Source: a virus. Taken from it: a stretch of 64,000 bases of DNA. The stretch spans positions 25,684 through 89,683 of IMG/VR virus record IMGVR_UViG_3300040751_002893, one strand, 5' to 3'. Below are positions 24,096 through 30,593 of this stretch, in pieces; the stretch's first letter is position 1, and each line of letters starts with the position of its first letter. Both the position numbers and the translations under genes were made by a program. The notes below the pieces were generated by a model. It did no database searches and was not told where the DNA came from. It saw only the letters and a program-made list of their open reading frames with translations.

Positions 24096-24336
24096 TTGTA
24101 TATCTCCTTGAAACTCGGAAATTTTTTCCCGATTTTTTTTTACACCTTAATTAGTCCTCCACTACATAAAGAGCCCACCCCCTTAAAAACCCAAATCTGG
24201 AAATTTTCTGTGTGTGGCGCGGGTGTATCTGGCCGCCGGCCGAAAAGCTAGGTTCTAAGCCACTTATTTCAAATCGGTATGCTCTAGGGGCAGGAGGAGG
24301 GGGACCCCCCCCTGCGCGAAAACGCGCTTTGAACCT
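24096..24336. other. Gene-free GC-rich junction between late-type and early-type arms
   Basis: 241 bp with no ORF. It contains, left to right, a plus-strand terminator-like hairpin (24115-24141), a GC-rich segment with GGCCGCCGGCC, GGGGGACCCCCC (about 24299-24312) and the perfect hairpin GCGCG-AAAA-CGCGC (24314-24327). Base composition is far above its surroundings. A genome terminus, packaging site or recombination junction are possibilities. Confidence 0.5.
24115..24141 (+). terminator. Possible plus-strand terminator
   Basis: TCGGAAAT...TTTCCCGA stem followed by nine T on the plus strand; the reverse direction has no T tract. All genes here are on the minus strand, so it would stop right-going RNA. 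Confidence 0.4.
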
Positions 24337-24858
24337 TTATTTTTTTCGGCGGCCAAAAAGCGTTCTGTCTTTGGGTGCGATGAAAACGTCGTTACAAGCT
24401 ACGTTATCGTGGTTGCGGTATTGCACTTCACCGAAGAGCGCGCGATAGTGACGTAGATAGTGCTCATTCACCTTGACCGAATAGGTAGACACCCACTGCC
24501 AGTTCCTAGTAGCGTAGGACTTGAATAGGCCACGAAGAGCCATGCGGAGGTCATGGCGGATACGAGAAAACTTGTCACCCGCTGCGGCCATGGTCTCCTT
24601 ACGGGGCACGTAGGTAGGGTCGACGAGGAGAATGGAGGTCATAAGCCGACTTTCGATGGTCTCCCAATACTCGTCACAGGCAGCGTAGACGGTATCTAGG
24701 TCGGACTGTGCGTAGACTTTGTGCCTCAAACCTACATTTTGCCACACTTGATATGCGGTCATCTTGTGGAGGTTGCCGCTGTGCGCTGATACTGTGTGCG
24801 TGTGCTTGATGTATTGAACGGACTTGAGAGGGATAAAGAGAGGATTGATTGTTTTCAT
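24337..24858 (-). CDS. Hypothetical protein
   Basis: 173 residues; MKTINPLFIPLKSVQYIKH start, then helical segments (ESRLMTSILLVDPTYVPRKE; RIRHDLRMALRGLFKSYATR). GC content clearly higher than the left arm, marking the change of region. No motif recognised. Confidence 0.65.
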   Translation of the reverse strand: MKTINPLFIPLKSVQYIKHTHTVSAHSGNLHKMTAYQVWQNVGLRHKVYAQSDLDTVYAACDEYWETIESRLMTSILLVDPTYVPRKETMAAAGDKFSRIRHDLRMALRGLFKSYATRNWQWVSTYSVKVNEHYLRHYRALFGEVQYRNHDNVACNDVFIAPKDRTLFGRRKK

Positions 24859-24911
24859 AGGTAGATCCTAGGTTATGGAGTAAGTAAGTGAAAAGGTAGG
24901 TTGGAAGCGGC

Positions 24912-25280
24912 TTATTGATCGAGATCGAAACCATCTTCCATGAGGTCAGCAAGAACATCTTCTGGGCAATCTTCAAAAAGCTCCTTTGTACTTGCCTTTT
25001 TGCTCTTGCGCTTTTTAGACTTAGAAGCTGGTTTATCGTAGGTTCCATCATCAATCTGGCGCATAGCGATTTCCATATTGAGTTCTTCGATACCCTCAGC
25101 AAGGTCGTTGTATCGCTGGTTGCTCGCATTGATACGTTCTACCTGTGTTTTCGAAAGACCGTTAAAGTCAGCGATCGTCCAGTCAGTGCGCATACGACGC
25201 GCATTGAACGGATCATTGTCATGAGGACAAACTTTGTCCAGTTGGAGGTGGCAAGAACAAGAAAAGTAACGAATAGACAT
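24912..25280 (-). CDS. Hypothetical protein with N-terminal cysteines and basic linker
   Basis: 122 residues. CSCHLQLDKVCPHDND near the start could bind zinc; PASKSKKRKSKKASTK is a basic linker and the tail is acidic (EDCPEDVLADLMEDGFDLD). SD AGGAG. Unknown. Confidence 0.62.
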   Translation of the reverse strand: MSIRYFSCSCHLQLDKVCPHDNDPFNARRMRTDWTIADFNGLSKTQVERINASNQRYNDLAEGIEELNMEIAMRQIDDGTYDKPASKSKKRKSKKASTKELFEDCPEDVLADLMEDGFDLDQ

Positions 25281-25357
25281 ATTGTCTCCTATAGTGAATG
25301 TTACAGTATATAAACAGAAAAAAAGTGAAAAAAGGACAGGTTTTTGGTGAGAGTCTC

Positions 25358-25372
25358 GGACAGTTTATGACC
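25358..25372 (-). promoter_or_regulatory. GGACA palindrome (divergent) before 24912-25280
   Basis: GGACAGTTTATGACC at the stop of the upstream gene. The -10-like TATACT is nearer the start, but no good -35 is visible, so promoter activity is less clear here. Confidence 0.5.
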
Positions 25373-25667
25373 GCACATTTTTTGGTCTCTCCATCTCAAA
25401 AGTCAGTTTGTCCATAACTGAAACAAGGTGGATTTGAGCGGTTGCAAGGTTCGCACAAGGGATACGAACCCATTGGGTTTTGTCGACGTCTACATCGATT
25501 TCCCAACCTTCGATAATGTAGTTACAACCTGTGTCTTTGATACGACCCCATACACGAGTGTGCTTTGAAGCACCGTTAGAGCGCATTGTGTTCACCCAAA
25601 CGCTGTGAGAAGGGCCAAAGCCGCGTGATTTGGTGATAGATGGGGTTGTAAGTGCGTTATTGGACAT
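25365..25667 (-). CDS. Hypothetical protein with three stacked start sites
   Basis: 100 residues from ATG 25667 (MSNNALTTPSITKSRGFGPS). Two more in-frame ATGs upstream (25718 and 25778) each have a strong SD. The N-terminal extension repeats L-S-N-N-T-G, because the leader AACAACACxGGAG is duplicated. The core ends LTFEMERPKNVRS. Function unknown; which start is used is open. Confidence 0.6.
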   Translation of the reverse strand: MSNNALTTPSITKSRGFGPSHSVWVNTMRSNGASKHTRVWGRIKDTGCNYIIEGWEIDVDVDKTQWVRIPCANLATAQIHLVSVMDKLTFEMERPKNVRS

Positions 25668-25811
25668 AGTGTCTCCTGTGTTGTTAGAAAGTGAGTTAGA
25701 AAGTGTATTTTGAGCCATGTGGCCTCCAGTGTTGTTAGAGAGGTGGTTATTGAAAAGTACGAAGTGATCAAGTCTCATGTGATCTCCTGAAAAGGTAGGT
25801 TAAAGGTGGGT

Positions 25812-25892
25812 TTATTCAAAAAGAGAAAGGAAATAGAAGAGGCCGATTGAGCCGATAAAAGCAAGGAAAAAAGAAGTGATAGCAATAAGCAT
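25812..25892 (-). CDS. Tiny membrane peptide (26 aa)
   Basis: MLIAITSFFLAFIGSIGLFY followed by FLSLFE; one transmembrane helix. Proper SD (GGAG, 7 bases) and its own promoter with double GGACA box, so expression looks deliberate. Confidence 0.65.
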   Translation of the reverse strand: MLIAITSFFLAFIGSIGLFYFLSLFE

Positions 25893-25928
25893 TTTTTGTC
25901 TCCGGGTTGTTTTGATTATACTATAATA

Positions 25929-25990
25929 TAACATGGTGAAAAGGGTCAAGTCAAGGTCTCGGACAGTTTGTGACCGGACAGTTTGTGTCC
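25929..25990 (-). promoter_or_regulatory. Promoter with two adjacent GGACA boxes, for the 26-aa membrane peptide
   Basis: Boxes 25961-25975 (GGACAGTTTGTGACC) and 25976-25990 (GGACAGTTTGTGTCC) abut end to end; then TTGACT, 18 bp, TATATT on the minus strand. Confidence 0.7.
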
Positions 25991-26190
25991 TACCATACGA
26001 GCCAGTCATATTGGCGAACAAGCTCTTCAGTTTGGCACTGATCCAAATCATAGGATAAAACTACGTTTTCAAGGGATTGAGCGAACTCTGGTTCTGCGCT
26101 TTCTTCAAGCTCGGAAACCAAGGTTTCAAGTGCTTTTTCGATGAGATCCCACTCTTCGGTGGTGAAATAGTTGTTTATGTTCTGAAGCAT
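25990..26190 (-). CDS. Small acidic helical protein
   Basis: 66 residues from ATG 26190 (SD AGAGG), MLQNINNYFTTEEWDLIEKA then acidic helices and RQYDWLVW at the end. The frame extends to 26301 but that part covers the promoter. Unknown. Confidence 0.65.
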   Translation of the reverse strand: MLQNINNYFTTEEWDLIEKALETLVSELEESAEPEFAQSLENVVLSYDLDQCQTEELVRQYDWLVW

Positions 26191-26242
26191 AAATCCTCTG
26201 GGAAAGAAAAAAAAATTTTGAGTGTCGAACCATCCGACATCT

Positions 26243-26310
26243 ATAATATGACCTGTTGGGAGGCTTTTGTCAATATGGGCGGACAACTTTTGACCGGACA
26301 CTTTTTGTCC
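26243..26310 (-). promoter_or_regulatory. Promoter with two adjacent GGACA boxes, for 25990-26190
   Basis: Boxes 26281-26295 and 26296-26310 abut; seven bases separate them from TTGACA, followed by a CATATTATA -10 region on the minus strand. Confidence 0.7.
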
Positions 26311-26331
26311 GGGCTCCGGAGCCTTTAATTT

Positions 26332-26366
26332 GAGTTATGAAAAGTTTTTTTGGCACGCTTTTTGCA
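26332..26366 (+). promoter_or_regulatory. Sigma-54 promoter 1 of triplet
   Basis: GAGTTATG (26332-26339), 10 bp, TTGGCACG-CTTT-TTGCA (26350-26366): perfect -24/-12 consensus with correct GG-to-GC spacing. Confidence 0.8.
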
Positions 26367-26379
26367 ATAGAATCATTTT

Positions 26380-26414
26380 GAGTTATGACAAATAAAATTG
26401 GCACGGATCTTGCA
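26380..26414 (+). promoter_or_regulatory. Sigma-54 promoter 2 of triplet
   Basis: GAGTTATG, 10 bp, TTGGCACG-GATC-TTGCA, exactly 48 bp after unit 1. Confidence 0.8.
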
Positions 26415-26427
26415 AGGGATATATTTT

Positions 26428-26462
26428 GAGTTATGAAAAGTTTTTTTGGCACACTTCTTGCA
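26428..26462 (+). promoter_or_regulatory. Sigma-54 promoter 3 of triplet
   Basis: GAGTTATG, 10 bp, TTGGCACA-CTTC-TTGCA, again 48 bp on. Confidence 0.8.
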
Positions 26463-26579
26463 AGGCCGATTTTGAGAATGAGAATCAATATCAATAGGAT
26501 CTCCGGACAAAAAATGACCGCAAGGAGTTTTATCTCCCTACGGGAGCGACCTTTATTCAAGGCGCACGCAAGGCCGTTT

Positions 26580-26957
26580 TTAGAGCATGCGACGCATGGT
26601 CATTTCGACACTCTCAAAGCCTTTGAGCTTGAATGTGGTGTAGGTTGGATCATGCTGGATGATGGTGTAACCATCTTGATCTGTGAAGATTGCAAAGTCA
26701 TCCTCCGCGCTCAAGTGTGCCTCATTCTGTGCTACCTGTTGCTCACGTGTGAGGTTATTGTATTCCATACACAAGGCCATGAGCCGCTGGTGCTGGAAGT
26801 CGCTCACTGGGAGAGCCATATACACCTTTACGAAGTGCGCATTGGAGATAATGTTCTTATGGCCAATGAGAGAAGAGTCGAGAGTATAGAGAAAATCAGT
26901 AGTTGGGAGAGTAGAGTATTTCATAGTAGTCTCGTTGTTAGTGTTAGATGTAGTCAT
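26580..26957 (-). CDS. Hypothetical protein
   Basis: 125 residues from ATG 26957 (SD AGGA). MTTSNTNNETTMKYSTLPTT; middle HFVKVYMALPVSDFQHQRLM; end FESVEMTMRRML. A long in-frame extension to 27236 crosses a G-rich repeat and another gene and is rejected. Unknown. Confidence 0.6.
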   Translation of the reverse strand: MTTSNTNNETTMKYSTLPTTDFLYTLDSSLIGHKNIISNAHFVKVYMALPVSDFQHQRLMALCMEYNNLTREQQVAQNEAHLSAEDDFAIFTDQDGYTIIQHDPTYTTFKLKGFESVEMTMRRML

Positions 26958-26970
26958 GTGTATATCCTGT

Positions 26971-27027
26971 GGAGGGGTGTAGGGTAGGGGGGTAGTAGTG
27001 TAGTATGTAGGGTGGTAGGCTAGTGGG
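26971..27027 (+). repeat. G-rich spacer (GGGTAGTA-type)
   Basis: Runs of G3-G6 separated by TA/TAGTA on the plus strand, so the minus-strand leader RNA is C/A-rich. Related tracts at 28.76, 32.2 and 45.9 kb. Confidence 0.6.
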
Positions 27028-27453
27028 CTACTTGTCGCTGGGGTGATCCATACGACCTGTGCTTGCATAGCCCCAGTTGTATCCGGTGTTTCCATCCGGT
27101 GCATAGCCATGCTCTCGGATACGCTTGTTGTCGGTGATCTCAATGCTTCGCACAATGAGGTTCCCATAGGGATCTTTTGCATAGCCTGTATTGAACTGCG
27201 CCATGAGCATGTTGAACTGGGCTGGGGTAAGCTCAATCTCTACGGAGGAAGCGTTCTTAAGGCAGATGGTGAGTGTGAGGTCACTCTTCTGAGAACGCAT
27301 TACATTGATGTTGTACTCCATGAGTACGGTATCGACTTGCTCTTGGGTGAGGCCATAAGTCTCTTGGACTTCTTCGATAGCGTTGGTTGCAAAGTCACCT
27401 CGGTTGATGAGCTTGGTGAGGAGGTTGAGAGAGTTAAAAATGATTGTGGACAT
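27028..27453 (-). CDS. Hypothetical protein
   Basis: 141 residues from ATG 27453 (SD CGGAG). Helical N-terminus IIFNSLNLLTKLINRGDFAT, beta middle (SDLTLTICLKNASSVEIEL), C-terminus GYAPDGNTGYNWGYAS. Unknown. Confidence 0.65.
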   Translation of the reverse strand: MSTIIFNSLNLLTKLINRGDFATNAIEEVQETYGLTQEQVDTVLMEYNINVMRSQKSDLTLTICLKNASSVEIELTPAQFNMLMAQFNTGYAKDPYGNLIVRSIEITDNKRIREHGYAPDGNTGYNWGYASTGRMDHPSDK

Positions 27454-27546
27454 AGTGTCTCCGAATAAAGGTTTTAGGGGGTTTGGACTTCGGAATGATT
27501 CAGCAGTCTTGAAACTCATTATCTCATTCGTTTTCGTCATATATAT

Positions 27547-27597
27547 AATATAAGCTGTTTTGTTGGTCTTGTCAAATGTGGTGGACAGTTTTTGTCC
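27547..27597 (-). promoter_or_regulatory. GGACA-cassette promoter (7-bp gap type) for 27028-27453
   Basis: Box GGACAGTTTTTGTCC (27583-27597), 7 bp, TTGACA, 17 bp, TATATT on the minus strand. Confidence 0.8.
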
Positions 27598-27599
27598 TA

Positions 27600-27911
27600 C
27601 TAGTGTTCTAAGGGGAATCTGTGGAGGTTTTGATACATGGTTCGGATCTCTCGTATCTGAGCTTTGTCAAGGCCATAGTAGTAAGCCTGAGTCAAGAGAG
27701 AACCATAGAAAGTATCGTCACCATAGTGAAGATCTTCTACAATGTTGTCAAAAGCTTCGATTGTAGCAGTCTCATAGAGGTCTTGCATACACTCCTTGTT
27801 GAAACAGTGCATACAAACTACCTTATCGTCATTGTTTCGGAAGTGTCCAATGTCATCCTCCGGAATGAAGGTAGAGCAATCTGAGCAGTGAATGAAAATA
27901 TTGTGAGCCAT
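27600..27911 (-). CDS. Zinc-ribbon protein
   Basis: 103 residues. HCSDCSTFIPEDD and VVCMHCFNKEC form a C-x2-C / C-x2-C ribbon in the first 40 residues; the rest is helical and acidic (YETATIEAFDNIVEDLHYGD). SD GGAGG. Possibly nucleic-acid or protein binding; unknown role. Confidence 0.7.
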   Translation of the reverse strand: MAHNIFIHCSDCSTFIPEDDIGHFRNNDDKVVCMHCFNKECMQDLYETATIEAFDNIVEDLHYGDDTFYGSLLTQAYYYGLDKAQIREIRTMYQNLHRFPLEH

Positions 27912-27956
27912 GAGGCCTCCAAAAGAATGTTGTTGTCGGTCGTTGCCGATACTTAT

Positions 27957-28007
27957 AGCTTATAGCATTGGAACGATTTTGTCAAATGTGGTGGTCAAAA
28001 TATGTCC
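27957..28007 (-). promoter_or_regulatory. GGACA-cassette promoter (7-bp gap type) for the zinc-ribbon gene
   Basis: GGTCAAAATATGTCC (27993-28007), 7 bp, TTGACA, 17 bp, TAAGCT. Confidence 0.65.
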
Positions 28008-28052
28008 GGTCTGGCTCTGAGCGTAGCTCAAACGGAGGTTGGGGTCGGATTT

Positions 28053-28087
28053 GAGTTATGTATATTTTTTTTGGCACACTTCTTGCA
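28053..28087 (+). promoter_or_regulatory. Sigma-54 promoter
   Basis: GAGTTATG, 10 bp, TTGGCACA-CTTC-TTGCA. Confidence 0.8.
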
Positions 28088-28199
28088 AACACGAAAAAAG
28101 TCTTGACACGTTTTTATCTCGCTCTGGGAGCAACCTAAACTCACGCTATCTGTATGGCCGTTTTTGGAGCTTTGAAAAGTCTTGACGCAAAGCTCATTT

Positions 28200-28234
28200 G
28201 AGTTATGGTAAGAAGTTTTGGCACACCTTTTGCA
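28200..28234 (+). promoter_or_regulatory. Sigma-54 promoter
   Basis: GAGTTATG, 10 bp, TTGGCACA-CCTT-TTGCA; followed within 15 bp by GAGAATGAGAATCAAAATCA, the same start-proximal sequence as after the 26.4 kb triplet. Confidence 0.8.
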
Positions 28235-28287
28235 AGGGATCAAAATGAGAATGAGAATCAAAATCAAAAAGGATTGGGCGCATACGC

Positions 28288-28310
28288 AAAAAAGCTCTTA
28301 AAAAGAGCTT
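28288..28310 (-). terminator. Rho-independent terminator of the 28.5-29.4 kb unit
   Basis: Minus strand AAGCTCTT, TTT loop, AAGAGCTT, then TTTT. Perfect 8-bp stem. Confidence 0.65.
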
Positions 28311-28396
28311 GGAAAAAATAGGCGATAATCGGAAAGTTTACGGAGTAAAAGGCGTTTTACATGTGGGAGCACTAGTTAGGTATAGGTGCGTGTGTT

Positions 28397-28413
28397 TTGG
28401 CATGGTTCTTGCT
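28397..28413 (+). promoter_or_regulatory. Weaker sigma-54-like box
   Basis: TTGGCATG-GTTC-TTGCT; conserved GG/GC spacing but no GAGTTATG at the fixed distance. Confidence 0.45.
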
Positions 28414-28514
28414 CTGATACGTCCACATATAAGGCACATTTTCAATACATCCATAACGCACATCCAACAAACATTTTCATAAAGTTTATTTCCTCCACCT
28501 TCTAGCCCATTCGT

Positions 28515-28739
28515 TTACTTGCGTTTGGGCTTTTTTGCACATAGCTTTCCACACGCTCTAGCGGGCTTGGGATTGGCTAGCTGACTATGCACAAGCTGAC
28601 GTTCTCTCATATCCATGAGGACACCAACAAGCTCAAGAGCTTCCAATAGCGTCATATCGCCTACGGCTTTATCAAGTCCGTTATCAATGATTGTGAGGGT
28701 TCTATCTATCAATGTGTCTAGTGTGTTCTGTGTATTCAT
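28515..28739 (-). CDS. Small helical protein with basic tail
   Basis: 74 residues: TLDTLIDRTLTIIDNGLDKA, EALELVGVLMDMRERQ, tail CGKLCAKKPKRK. SD GGAA. Directly after it the operon ends in a terminator. Unknown. Confidence 0.65.
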   Translation of the reverse strand: MNTQNTLDTLIDRTLTIIDNGLDKAVGDMTLLEALELVGVLMDMRERQLVHSQLANPKPARACGKLCAKKPKRK

Positions 28740-28760
28740 AGGAAGTTCCTTGGTTTTCGG

Positions 28761-28797
28761 TTGGGGGTAGGGTAGTAGGGTAGTAGGTTAGGGGATA
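28761..28797 (+). repeat. G-rich spacer (GGGTAGTA repeat)
   Basis: GGGGGTAGGGTAGTAGGGTA then GTAGGTTAGGGG; four G3+ runs, G-quadruplex-capable on the plus strand. Confidence 0.6.
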
Positions 28798-28802
28798 GGA
28801 TA

Positions 28803-28991
28803 CTAGCATGTGAAGTCAATCAGTTCCATGTCAAGATCAAACTCGTTCTGATAGTGATCGAACATATCTTGGTCTATTACTTCGTAACACTCATCTTCCT
28901 TGTTATGGATAAAGAAAGCAACGTAGTTGTAAGATACAGTGTCAAAGTAAAGAGCAGCGTTCTTATAAAAAGAGAAAGTTTTATTTTTCAT
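28803..28991 (-). CDS. Small acidic protein
   Basis: 62 residues, TFSFYKNAALYFDTVSYNYV then acidic end DMELIDFTC. SD GGAG. Unknown. Confidence 0.65.
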   Translation of the reverse strand: MKNKTFSFYKNAALYFDTVSYNYVAFFIHNKEDECYEVIDQDMFDHYQNEFDLDMELIDFTC

Positions 28992-29082
28992 GTGTTCTCC
29001 GATTGTTCAGTTTGATGGTGAGATATGAGAAGGTGATAGATACGGTTAGTTGTATGAGGGTTAGCGTCAATAGAGGGTTCAT
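28981..29082 (-). CDS. Tiny membrane peptide (33 aa)
   Basis: MNPLLTLTLIQLTVSITFSY with a short basic tail; one membrane helix. ATG overlaps the upstream stop (ATGA) and its end overlaps the downstream start, which supports translation. Confidence 0.6.
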   Translation of the reverse strand: MNPLLTLTLIQLTVSITFSYLTIKLNNRRTHEK

Positions 29083-29366
29083 TTCAGCACCTGCTTGCAG
29101 ATTAGAGGGATAGCGTATTCTTCATACGCATGTAGCATTTCTTGGAGGTTGCGATACGCTTGTCTCTTGCGTTGGATCTCTACAAGATCATTCACATAAG
29201 AACCATCGGGATTCTTTTGGTCTTGTAGCTCGTCAATCTCAATGTATAGGCAGTTCAAGTCTTTGTATAACTTTGAGAGGGTAGCTACTTCTGCGAAGTA
29301 TTCGTATCGGGTGTCCATAGTTCCGTTTCGGTATGCTTGTAGTGCAAGGTCAAGATAGTTTGTCAT
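29079..29366 (-). CDS. Helical hypothetical protein
   Basis: 95 residues from ATG 29366 (SD GGAG). Coiled-coil LYKDLNCLYIEIDELQDQ and IQRKRQAYRNLQEMLHAYEE. Unknown. Confidence 0.65.
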   Translation of the reverse strand: MTNYLDLALQAYRNGTMDTRYEYFAEVATLSKLYKDLNCLYIEIDELQDQKNPDGSYVNDLVEIQRKRQAYRNLQEMLHAYEEYAIPLICKQVLK

Positions 29367-29392
29367 GTTGTCTCCAGTTGTTCGGTACATCT

Positions 29393-29444
29393 ATAATATA
29401 ATCGGTTCTCAGCTATTGTCAAGTGTGGTGGACAAAATGTGTCC
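29393..29444 (-). promoter_or_regulatory. GGACA-cassette promoter (7-bp gap type) for 29079-29366
   Basis: GGACAAAATGTGTCC (29430-29444), 7 bp, TTGACA, TATTAT-like -10. Confidence 0.75.
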
Positions 29445-29445
29445 G

Positions 29446-29826
29446 TTAGTCCAGTTCCAGTTCGCATTGGTCATTGAGTTCATCACGTACAGTCTCGTAA
29501 CACTCATGGATGACTTCCCATCCTTGGACATAAACCCACATGTTGCAGACAGCCTCTGGAGAGGATAGGTCTGTGTGGACTTCTCCGAAGTTGTGTTGCT
29601 CATACTCTTGAACGTCACCGATCATATCGAAAGCAGAATCGCCCATCCATTGCTTAGCTTGGTAGTGACCAATGATGTAATAGTCTCGGTTAAAGATTTG
29701 GTCATGCAAGTCTGAAACATAAGCGTCTCGGAAGTCTTGGTTGTCCATGTATTCTGCGATCTCACGAAGTCGGTCAAGGCAAAAGTCTTTGATTTCTTTT
29801 TGGTTTTGTTGGTAAGTGAATGACAT
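29446..29826 (-). CDS. Acidic hypothetical protein
   Basis: 126 residues; FTYQQNQKEIKDFCLDRLRE, then AKQWMGDSAFDMIGDVQEYE and an acidic C-terminus. SD GGAG. Unknown. Confidence 0.68.
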   Translation of the reverse strand: MSFTYQQNQKEIKDFCLDRLREIAEYMDNQDFRDAYVSDLHDQIFNRDYYIIGHYQAKQWMGDSAFDMIGDVQEYEQHNFGEVHTDLSSPEAVCNMWVYVQGWEVIHECYETVRDELNDQCELELD

Positions 29827-29855
29827 ATTGTCTCCGTTGGTTGGGTTATATTAGT

Positions 29856-29899
29856 AATGTATCTGATTGGGGTGGAAAAGTCAAGGACAGAAAATGTCC
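29856..29899 (-). promoter_or_regulatory. GGACA-cassette promoter (abutting type) for 29446-29826
   Basis: GGACAGAAAATGTCC (29885-29899) directly followed on the minus strand by TTGACT, 17 bp, TACATT. Confidence 0.8.
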
Positions 29900-29901
29900 G
29901 T

Positions 29902-30063
29902 TTACACTGGTGTGGCTCTGAAGTCTTTTGCATTGCGTGGTGCTTTCTTGCGTGCCTTGCTGATAGCATCCTGTTTGGATGTGGCTTGCACTCGGATGAA
30001 TCCGTACTGCGCTCCAAAGTTTGCGCCTGTTGTATTGTATGTGTAGTCTACGAAATAAGTCAT
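29902..30063 (-). CDS. Small protein with helical basic C-terminus (53 aa)
   Basis: From ATG 30063 (SD CGGAG): TYFVDYTYNTTGANFGAQYG, then ATSKQDAISKARKKAPRNAK. Looks like a beta hairpin plus basic helix, possibly nucleic-acid binding. Unknown. Confidence 0.6.
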   Translation of the reverse strand: MTYFVDYTYNTTGANFGAQYGFIRVQATSKQDAISKARKKAPRNAKDFRATPV

Positions 30064-30077
30064 GTTGTTCTCCGTTG

Positions 30078-30329
30078 TTAGCATGAATATGGTTGGTTGT
30101 TGTCTTGTTGTTTTCGTGGTGTGCAGTGACCGTTCTCTATAAGAGCGTCTGCTGTTCTATGGAACCATCCTTGTAGCTGATAGGCCATCCCAGTGTCGAT
30201 AAGCACTTGCCAAGCTTGGATGTATTGCTCTTGGCTCTCGGCTTGATAGACACCCTCAGCGATCATGATTGCATCAAAGGTGGGCATTTCTTCTTCAAAG
30301 GGTAGTTCAAGTTGTATCATTTTAGACAT
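30078..30329 (-). CDS. Small hypothetical protein
   Basis: 83 residues; QLELPFEEEMPTFDAIMIAE then amphipathic helices and a Q/N-rich tail. SD CGGAG. Unknown. Confidence 0.62.
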   Translation of the reverse strand: MSKMIQLELPFEEEMPTFDAIMIAEGVYQAESQEQYIQAWQVLIDTGMAYQLQGWFHRTADALIENGHCTPRKQQDNNQPYSC

Positions 30330-30350
30330 ATTGTCTCCGTTGTTTGGGTT

Positions 30351-30521
30351 CTAGTTATTTGGTTTGAGTTGTACCATATCGGCTTTAACAAAAGGTTTCC
30401 ATCTGGTCGAATAACCTGCTACATTTGCTGTTCTTTTAGAACGTTTGTACCATCTGACACCTTCAAAATAGAAGTATGATCGTACTGGGATTTGACTGAA
30501 TGAAATATGTTTGTTGGTCAT
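30351..30521 (-). CDS. Small basic aromatic protein (56 aa)
   Basis: MTNKHISFSQIPVRSYFYFE, VRWYKRSKRTANVAGYSTRW; high K/R/Y/W. SD CGGAG. Candidate nucleic-acid binder. Confidence 0.6.
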   Translation of the reverse strand: MTNKHISFSQIPVRSYFYFEGVRWYKRSKRTANVAGYSTRWKPFVKADMVQLKPNN

Positions 30522-30549
30522 AGTGACTCCGTTGGTTGGTGATGTTTAT

Positions 30550-30593
30550 AATGTATCTCGTTTGGTTGGAAAAGTCAAGGACACTTTTTGTCC
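30550..30593 (-). promoter_or_regulatory. GGACA-cassette promoter (abutting) for 30351-30521
   Basis: GGACACTTTTTGTCC (30579-30593) then TTGACT, 17 bp, TACATT. The TGA inside the -35 is the stop of 30575-30781. Confidence 0.8.

Larger units (their letters stand above)
26311..26579. other. Gene-free control stretch with sigma-54 triplet
   Basis: 269 bp. Palindrome GGCTCCGGAGCC, three plus-strand sigma-54 units with 48-bp period, then a tract GAGAATGAGAATCAATATCA, a lone GGACA box (26505-26519) and the hairpin CTCCC-TAC-GGGAG (26534-26546). Minus-strand frames through it are by-products of the 48-bp period. Confidence 0.65.
27912..28514. other. 603-bp stretch without a gene
   Basis: Holds a GGACA cassette promoter at its left end, two full sigma-54 units and one weaker one (plus strand), the hairpin GCTC-TGG-GAGC (28121-28131), the GAGAATGAGAATCAAAATCA tract (about 28247-28266), and a minus-strand terminator (28288-28310). 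Parts are clearly homologous to 26.46-26.59 kb. No credible ORF. Confidence 0.65.

Noticed and set aside
24218-24300. tRNA-like pieces (GGTTCTAAGCC) in the GC-rich junction
   Set aside because: No matching acceptor, D or anticodon stems on either strand.
26332-26462. Short CRISPR-like array
   Set aside because: The period is 48 bp, but the unit matches a promoter, there are only three copies, spacers are about 13 bp and no cas genes exist.
26270-26560. Minus-strand ORF with three 16-residue repeats (LARSVPKKLFITQN type)
   Set aside because: The repeats are the complement of the sigma-54 units; 48 bp is divisible by three, so the frame stays open. No SD, and the same element is out of frame elsewhere.
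26433-26987. Plus-strand ORF of 184 codons starting inside sigma-54 unit 3
   Set aside because: Starts in the GAGTTATG element and is antisense to 26580-26957; no SD and no coding look.
26958-27236. N-terminal extension of 26580-26957
   Set aside because: Crosses the G-rich spacer and the 27028-27453 gene, low-complexity S/T/P; a proper SD precedes ATG 26957.
28028-28267. Minus-strand ORF with C-K-K-C-A-K repeats
   Set aside because: Again the complement of sigma-54 boxes; no SD, odd composition.
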